Of a DNA stretch of 64,000 bases, positions 58,648 to 64,000 are shown one piece after another. How positions within the stretch are numbered: the first letter of the stretch is position 1; every line of letters starts with the position of its first letter. Both the position numbers and the translations under genes were made by a program. Source of the DNA: Dactylellina haptotyla (lineage: Eukaryota > Ascomycota > Orbiliomycetes > Orbiliales > Orbiliaceae); NCBI GenBank assembly GCA_031310005.1, contig CM062385.1, forward strand, positions 3,100,001-3,164,000, given 5' to 3'. Below the pieces are notes generated by a model. That model ran no database searches. It had not been told where the DNA came from and saw nothing but the letters and a program-made list of their open reading frames with translations.

Positions 58648-59938
58648 ATGACTGCCGACGAAATAGTATCCGGAGAGGTCGCTCAGATCGATCTCAAGGC
58701 GTTTGAGCGGGATGGGTTTGTCATTGTGGACAATGTGCTTCCCCCGGACCTTTTTGAAGCGGCGAAAAAGGCCTGCGAGGCGGCCGTCGAGAAGGGACGA
58801 AAGGGAGAATGGTCACATAGGTGAGCGGTCTCTATTCGCTATAGCATGACTTGTACAATTTTATCCCGTTAGCTGCCATTCCCTGCCCGCAATCATCATC
58901 ATACCATGGAGTACCGAAATTAAAGATGCCCGGTTTACAATGGGAACATGGCAATGCATTGCAATTGCATCACCGCTCTGCAGCGCAACCGTTCTAAAAT
59001 TGGACCGGGATGATCTGCGGAGATGTGTTGCGTGTTGACGACATGGCAACACAAGCAACGAACAGGCCCTGTCGCAGGGCTCCTCGATGAAGCACATCTG
59101 AAGCACCGACGGTTTATCCTCGAACCTGCTACCAAGGAGCATCGCTAGCTAACAGGCTCCGTCTAGGCGAATTGTCGGGAAGGCGTTTCCACCATGGCCG
59201 CCCTCGGGACCCGACATCTGGGGTATCCAGCACCTCATGCATCCGGTTAGTGTGCCCTTCGACCATGAGGTGCTTCCAGCTCACACGATCCACCTATGGA
59301 AATCCTAGGACCTTGGCCTACCTCTTTTCAAGGAGATCTATACCAACTCTACACTACTCTCTACCGCCTGCGCCATCTTGGCCCTGCCGTCGCCAGACTC
59401 TCTTCAACTGGAACTCTTTAATCTTTTGATCAACCCACATACGACACCCTTCTCTCTGCCGTACCATCGCGATACGATACCCGCTGACACCCCGGCTGAA
59501 GAGGAGGCCAAGCTGTTAACACGTCCTCGCACCGGAACGCAGTATAATCTGGCACTGTACGATGATGCTTGTCTCATTGTCATTCCTGGCTCGCACAGAC
59601 GCCCGAAGACACCTGAAGAGGCAGAAACTTTGGCCAAGGACGACAAGTCCCCGTTGAGGGATGAGATCAAGGTTGTGTTGAAACCTAACCAGGCCGTGTT
59701 TTATGAGAACGACATCCTCCACCGAGCAGAGTACAATACCCTGCAGAGAGTCACCTTACATGGGAGCCTTGGAATGGAGGGACAGGTCGAGAGAGCCAGA
59801 ATGGTGTTGCAACACGGAGTCGAATACCTGAAGGATAATGCCTTCACGGAAGGGCTGAACGATACTGGCAAGACGATGTGGAAGAATTTGATGGAGGGGT
59901 ACGGCAAGAGTAACCAAGTTGAAGGCATTCACGGGTAA
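58648..59938 (+). CDS. Phytanoyl-CoA-dioxygenase (PhyH)-like 2OG-Fe(II) oxygenase
   Basis: Three exons (58648-58820, 59167-59245, 59309-59938) give 293 residues. The first intron is 346 nt, long for this window, but the flanks join directly into EWSHRRIVGKAFPPWP, as in homologues, so no exon is missing. The start of the fold is AFERDGFVIVDNVLPPDLFE. Iron ligands fit HxD in PYHRDT, and the distal His in DILHRAEYN, with the 2-oxoglutarate Arg in QRVTLHGSL. LQLELFNLLINP and CLIVIPGSHRRPKTPEE are typical of the fungal PhyH-like enzymes. There is no signal peptide and no peroxisomal C-terminal signal (ends GIHG), so cytosolic. The substrate is unknown; relatives oxidise fatty acyl or secondary-metabolite carbons. 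Confidence 0.88.
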
Positions 59939-60261
59939 TAAGATTCAACTTATCACGTCACTTTTACTAAAGAGAAGGCAAGATGGATATCAAAGTGGGA
60001 TAGGAAAACCAATTAAACTTTTTGGTCATTAAGATTACTCATTGATGCATTCTCGTAGCAGCTAATTAACTACGTGGAAGTGGTTACAAACATAGGTAGA
60101 TAAAAAAAAATGAAAATAAAAAATAGGAAAAAGATATCAGAAATATTCCGACATTATCGCCAGACCGTATATATCGTATCGTACACCATAAGATTTACAT
60201 CTCATTCCCCAAAAAAAAGAAACCGATTCCAGTCGCAATTCCTCAAATCTCAATGGAAGAT
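59939..60261. other. Convergent 3' spacer
   Basis: This is 320 bases between the dioxygenase and the second CFEM gene. An A-rich segment around 60100-60230 is probably the shared 3' UTR zone. No gene is seen. Confidence 0.5.
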
Positions 60262-60894
60262 TTAAGCGAAGAACATGGCCAAAGCGGCACCGATGATGAC
60301 GGCACCGGCGTTAGCAGCAACGCTTCCAGCGGCACCAGTGTAGGTTGGTGGTGGGACTGGGACGGTGGTGTTCTGGGCTGGTGGTGCAACGTAGGTTGGG
60401 ATAACAGTGGTGCTGCTTGGGCAGTAAGTGGTGGTGGTGGTCAAGGTGACAACAGAGCTGGTAGTCTCGTATGTTGGAGGAGCAACAACGGAGCTGGTGG
60501 AGCTCTCAACGGCGGTGCTGGTCTCCTCAGTGGCAACTGGAGGAGTAGTCTCGACTGGGGGGGTGGTCTCGACTGGGGCAGAGGTGGAGGTTGGGGCAGC
60601 AGTGGTGCTGGTGGCGCCTGGGACGGTGATAGTGACACCGACACCGGCGCAGAGAACCTGAGCGGCAGCGAGGGTCTGGTCGATCTGAGCTGGAGTGCAG
60701 GTTCCCTGAATGCAGGTGAGGATACCGGTCAAGAAAGTAGAGGCGGAGCAGACGCAAGCAATGTCGGTCTGGGCGCATCCAGAGGCACCGATGGAGGAGA
60801 TGGCGCAGGTGAGAGCGCAGGTGGGGATCTTATCGAGCTGGGCAGCAGCAAGAGCAGCGCCGGCAGCAACAGCGAGGATTCCAGAGGTCTTCAT
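60262..60894 (-). CDS. CFEM-domain GPI-anchored surface protein, single exon
   Basis: One exon encodes 210 residues. Signal peptide MKTSGILAVAAGAALAAA precedes the CFEM: cysteines at 26, 30, 40, 47, 49, 61, 66 and 82 with Asp44 in QTDIACVC. The spacing (3, 9, 6, 1, 11, 4, 15) is identical to the CFEM protein at 54477. About 95 residues of Thr/Pro/Val-rich stalk follow (including ETTPPVETTPP), ending in a GPI signal (GSVAANAGAVIIGAALAMFFA). Codons in the stalk are strongly biased to C-ending forms, suggesting high expression. CFEM proteins of this form are haem-binding or wall-linked virulence or adhesion proteins. Antisense frames here are Gly/Ser-rich shadows. Confidence 0.92.
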   Translation of the reverse strand: MKTSGILAVAAGAALAAAQLDKIPTCALTCAISSIGASGCAQTDIACVCSASTFLTGILTCIQGTCTPAQIDQTLAAAQVLCAGVGVTITVPGATSTTAAPTSTSAPVETTPPVETTPPVATEETSTAVESSTSSVVAPPTYETTSSVVTLTTTTTYCPSSTTVIPTYVAPPAQNTTVPVPPPTYTGAAGSVAANAGAVIIGAALAMFFA

Positions 60895-63800
60895 TTTGAC
60901 TAATTGGTTGGTTGATTATGTAAAGCGTGAAGCTTGAGTTATTGATATTGAGGAATCGGTTGGAAACGATTGTGATAACGAATGTAAGATCGATTGATCG
61001 AAACGAATGTCCTTGACTGGGCTGTATGGGATAAAGAAAGAAGGGGAGAATATCGATGCAGGAGGGCGGGCTCCAGCGGCCTTATGTATTCGCATCGCAT
61101 CGTTCATTTTTTTTCTTCTTGGAGGATTTTACTTTTTTTTTCTCTTCCTCTTCTGCTTCGTCTGGCTGGCCGGGCTGATGTTAGCCAGCGCACAGCAACA
61201 GGCGGGCGTGTTTGTGTGTGCGCGAGTGTGGGAGAATTTCCAAGACTGTGCTGGCCTGCCGCCACCGGCCACCCCAGTCGTCCAATCAGTCAATATCGAT
61301 TCTTGTTTATGGATCCATGCATACGGACTCTAATTTGTGGGCTGGGGGTGATCGATGCTTCCAGTACAAGAATTCGCCCAAGACCAAGACCGACTGGGCC
61401 ATCCACCTCCTCAACCGGCTTATGACAGCACCATGCGTGAATTAATTGGCCGCTACTGCATCATGCAGGTTCCTCGACACACTGGAAGTGTTGGCTCGCA
61501 AGCTGCTTCTTCGCCTGTGTGAGAATTGCACTCGAGTCTCACAACAGACTTTGTTTTTGTGCCCGGTTCTCGTCTCTGAGCCCACAGCTCGCATGCTCCA
61601 TCGAGTGGGTAATTGGCTGAATTGGTTCATAGTCCGGAGATTGGAGATTGTAAGAGCAGCTGTGGGCCGGCCAATCAGACCTCCCCGGCAAACACCTGAC
61701 TTCCTCTTCAGAGGTCAGCCTACGGCGAGGATTTCTCAAGTCCCGTCTCCACCGCCAGTGTTGCAGTCTTAATCTCCACAAACCCTACCTCTAAGGTTTT
61801 AGCCTTCTAAACTCTAAGCTCACTATGTTCCCTATCGTAATGATTCTGAGGCCATTCAGATCGATTCTTTTTCACCACTTGCCTTCACGTCTAGGTCAGG
61901 CAGGGGTCGTTTAATTGCGAACTCCCAAATGGGAGCCGGGGAACTCCTAGCGAACACAAAGTTTTGGTTTTCTTGTGGGGTTGCGAACAGCTGGCTGTCA
62001 GACGCGAAGCTAACGTTCGCAAAATGCTAGCGCGGTACATTTCTGAAATTGGCTGGAGTTCCTGGTTATCGAGAAGGTTGGGAAATGCCATGGGGCATCT
62101 CAGAGCGTCTGTAGCTCCAAAAGTTGACAGGCGCCAACAAGAACAGTTTGCACAACTTCCATTGGTTGTCGAGTTGAAGGTGATCGATCAGTTGGCGTTT
62201 TACCTCGAAACATGCACAGCCATAGGATTTCAGGAGGGGAGGCGTTGGTGCCTTTTGCCTGGAACGAATAGACTCGCTGTCTGGGCAAGTTCAAAGATTA
62301 TCGAGCTAAAGGTACGTACCTGCATAATAATGGGCCCCAAGCCGCTAGGTCGAGACAGCTATAGGCGGTCCTTCCGTTTGTTTAACTTCCGCACAAAAAC
62401 GGAAGCAAAGAAATATGTATAGCAGGGAAGTCTAACAAACTATTCTTCTGAAAACCATTCTCACGTTCCTTTCTCCTGATCTGAATTTTTTTCGTAAACC
62501 ACGCCTTCCGAATCTCGGCTGTTAATCGATTGCCAAGATATCGTCTATTCGGAGACAAAAATGTAGATTCTCAGCGGAACCTTGGCTGCCAAAAATCCTC
62601 AAGAATAATCCTAAAGGCTTCTAGCCTCGTAGAACATTAATTTTACCGTCTATCCGACAGTACAAAAATGGGAGGTGCTCACTTTCCGAATCAGGTGATC
62701 ACTCCTCCTCGAAATCTCTGCCTTCTACGAATTACGAGGAGTAAATCCTCCTCGGATTTCTTCTCGACATCATAATGACCAAATGAATATTAATGACCAT
62801 CCATCATTTCCTCCCGTCCCAATCCAAATCCATGTTTTTGTACTGGAAAATGCCGGAGGAAACAGGTGACGTCTCAGCTATATGAAACCTCTGAACACAT
62901 CCAGTCGTAATACCCAAGCATTCCTCAACCCTTGGAGTTGTGGCTAATAACTTGATATTTTATATTAACACCTGAGCTTGGCGGACTATTCCTTGCATCC
63001 TCGCTGGTCCAACCGGTCTGCACTGCCTAAACTTAGTACGCGAAGTTGTTTTTTTGCCTACCTGTGGCGATCCCAGCCTATTGTTATAATCCAGAACAAA
63101 CGTGCTGCTTTGCAGCAGGCCCGAAAGCAAGAAATACGATAAATGTCGGGCCCGTTTGTTAATTTCCGAGGAGCTTACCTCAACGTCGCGTCGTCGGCGG
63201 CGAAATCTTCCACCGCTTGTGATCTTGGGACGAATCCTATACAGATCGACGCTCATGGGATCAGTATTATATTTTTTTGGGCAAAGAAGAAATTCGAATA
63301 TCGAGTTGTTGACGACCGGTTAACAGTTTGCGGGGTTTCTCGAACCCAAAATGTTCAAAGGGGCGCCAGATCCGATCTGACAGCGAATGAAAGCGGCTTG
63401 GCCTGAATTTAGATCCTCCAATTACGACTGCTCCCGAGGAAATCCACGCTTCACGTCAATGCACCTTGTAAAATTGCTCCAGGTTTTCTAGCCAATGATT
63501 TTCTCCGTTTGCCTATACAAATATAGCACCAAAGTAACCTTCAAGCCGTGGAACTCATGAAGGTGACGGATACAGCGGTCGGATTTGGCGACCGTGCTCC
63601 CGTTCAAGGCGGTGCTCTCTCGTCTTGTGTTGGTGACACACGGCGGAAACCGTCAATAGCAGCTCATAATATCAAAATACTGCAGAGAGTATATAGAGGC
63701 CCTATATGACTTAACCGCATGAGACGTTGATTCTCTCTTTTATATCCTACGGGGCGCGCCATTGACTTTTACAGAAATATTCGAATTATTTGGGACTTTG

Positions 63801-64000
63801 GTGCAGCTGTGATCTGGGATACTTTTAAATGTTGGAAAATATGACAACACAAAAATCTGTGATATCGATGTTAAGAGAATCCAGACGAGCTATTAAGCTA
63901 CTGGTTAAGCAGCAGACTATCCCGTCCGGCTTCAAGACTAGTGCGAACCTGATAGTAGCTACCTAGGTTCAGTTGGCCTCAAAGAATGTTTGGCGGATTT
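60895..64000. other. Right-end stretch, no supported gene
   Basis: The first 250 bases are the CFEM promoter with a T/C-rich block near 61109-61155. Beyond that only isolated frames occur, the longest 61964-62422 (+, 152 codons), without a family, signal or intron logic. A gene lying partly outside the window cannot be excluded. Confidence 0.45.

Noticed and set aside
60253-60903. 216-codon Gly/Ser/Trp-rich plus-strand frame
   Set aside because: Antisense shadow of the single-exon CFEM gene.
61964-62422. 152-codon plus-strand open frame at the right end
   Set aside because: No family resemblance and no neighbouring exon in frame; kept only as part of an unassigned stretch.

Overview
The window reads as nuclear DNA of a filamentous ascomycete (Pezizomycotina). 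Genes are split by short introns of about 45-70 nt with GTAAGT/GTATGT-like donors and CTAAY-like branch sites. The families present (CFEM, BIM1-like, GPI mucins, LaeA/UMTA-type methyltransferase, fungal CorA-like proteins, LAT permeases) are typical of that group. A Leotiomycetes origin would fit the gene style, but this is a guess. No rRNA, tRNA, CRISPR array or intact transposon was recognised.

Layout. 1-17 kb is gene-poor and rich in secreted or membrane proteins: a 5-exon SAM methyltransferase (1837-3099, -), a 587-aa secreted protein (4063-5893, -), a 100-aa cysteine-free secreted protein (7038-7340, +), a 599-aa membrane protein (8192-9991, -), an intron-split 64-aa secreted protein with eight cysteines (13665-13916, +) and a 4-exon secreted protein (15196-15962, +). 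17-31 kb holds a tubby-like cytosolic protein, a GPI-anchored Thr/Pro mucin diverging from a BIM1-like copper-site protein, a methionine-permease-like transporter with a long disordered N-terminus, and a CorA-like protein. 30-50 kb holds a large atypical kinase, a second LAT amino-acid permease, a PD-(D/E)XK nuclease-like nuclear protein, a POT peptide transporter, a second CorA-like protein with an intact GMN motif, and a secreted Cys-containing protein. 48.9-61 kb holds an SRPK-like kinase with an odd catalytic loop, two small single-pass membrane proteins, two CFEM proteins and a phytanoyl-CoA-dioxygenase-like enzyme. The last 3 kb shows no gene I can support.

How the genes relate. I see no classical operon or PKS/NRPS cluster. 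The common theme is the cell surface and uptake: CFEM (haem/iron), BIM1-like (copper), CorA-like (divalent cation), two amino-acid permeases and a peptide transporter, plus several small secreted proteins that look like effector or antimicrobial candidates. This theme is an inference from gene content, not proof of a joint pathway.

For multi-exon genes the exon coordinates in each entry were worked out by hand from splice sites and reading-frame continuity; every junction given keeps the frame. The least certain models are the nuclease first intron, the last intron of the large kinase and the 46279-47023 gene.
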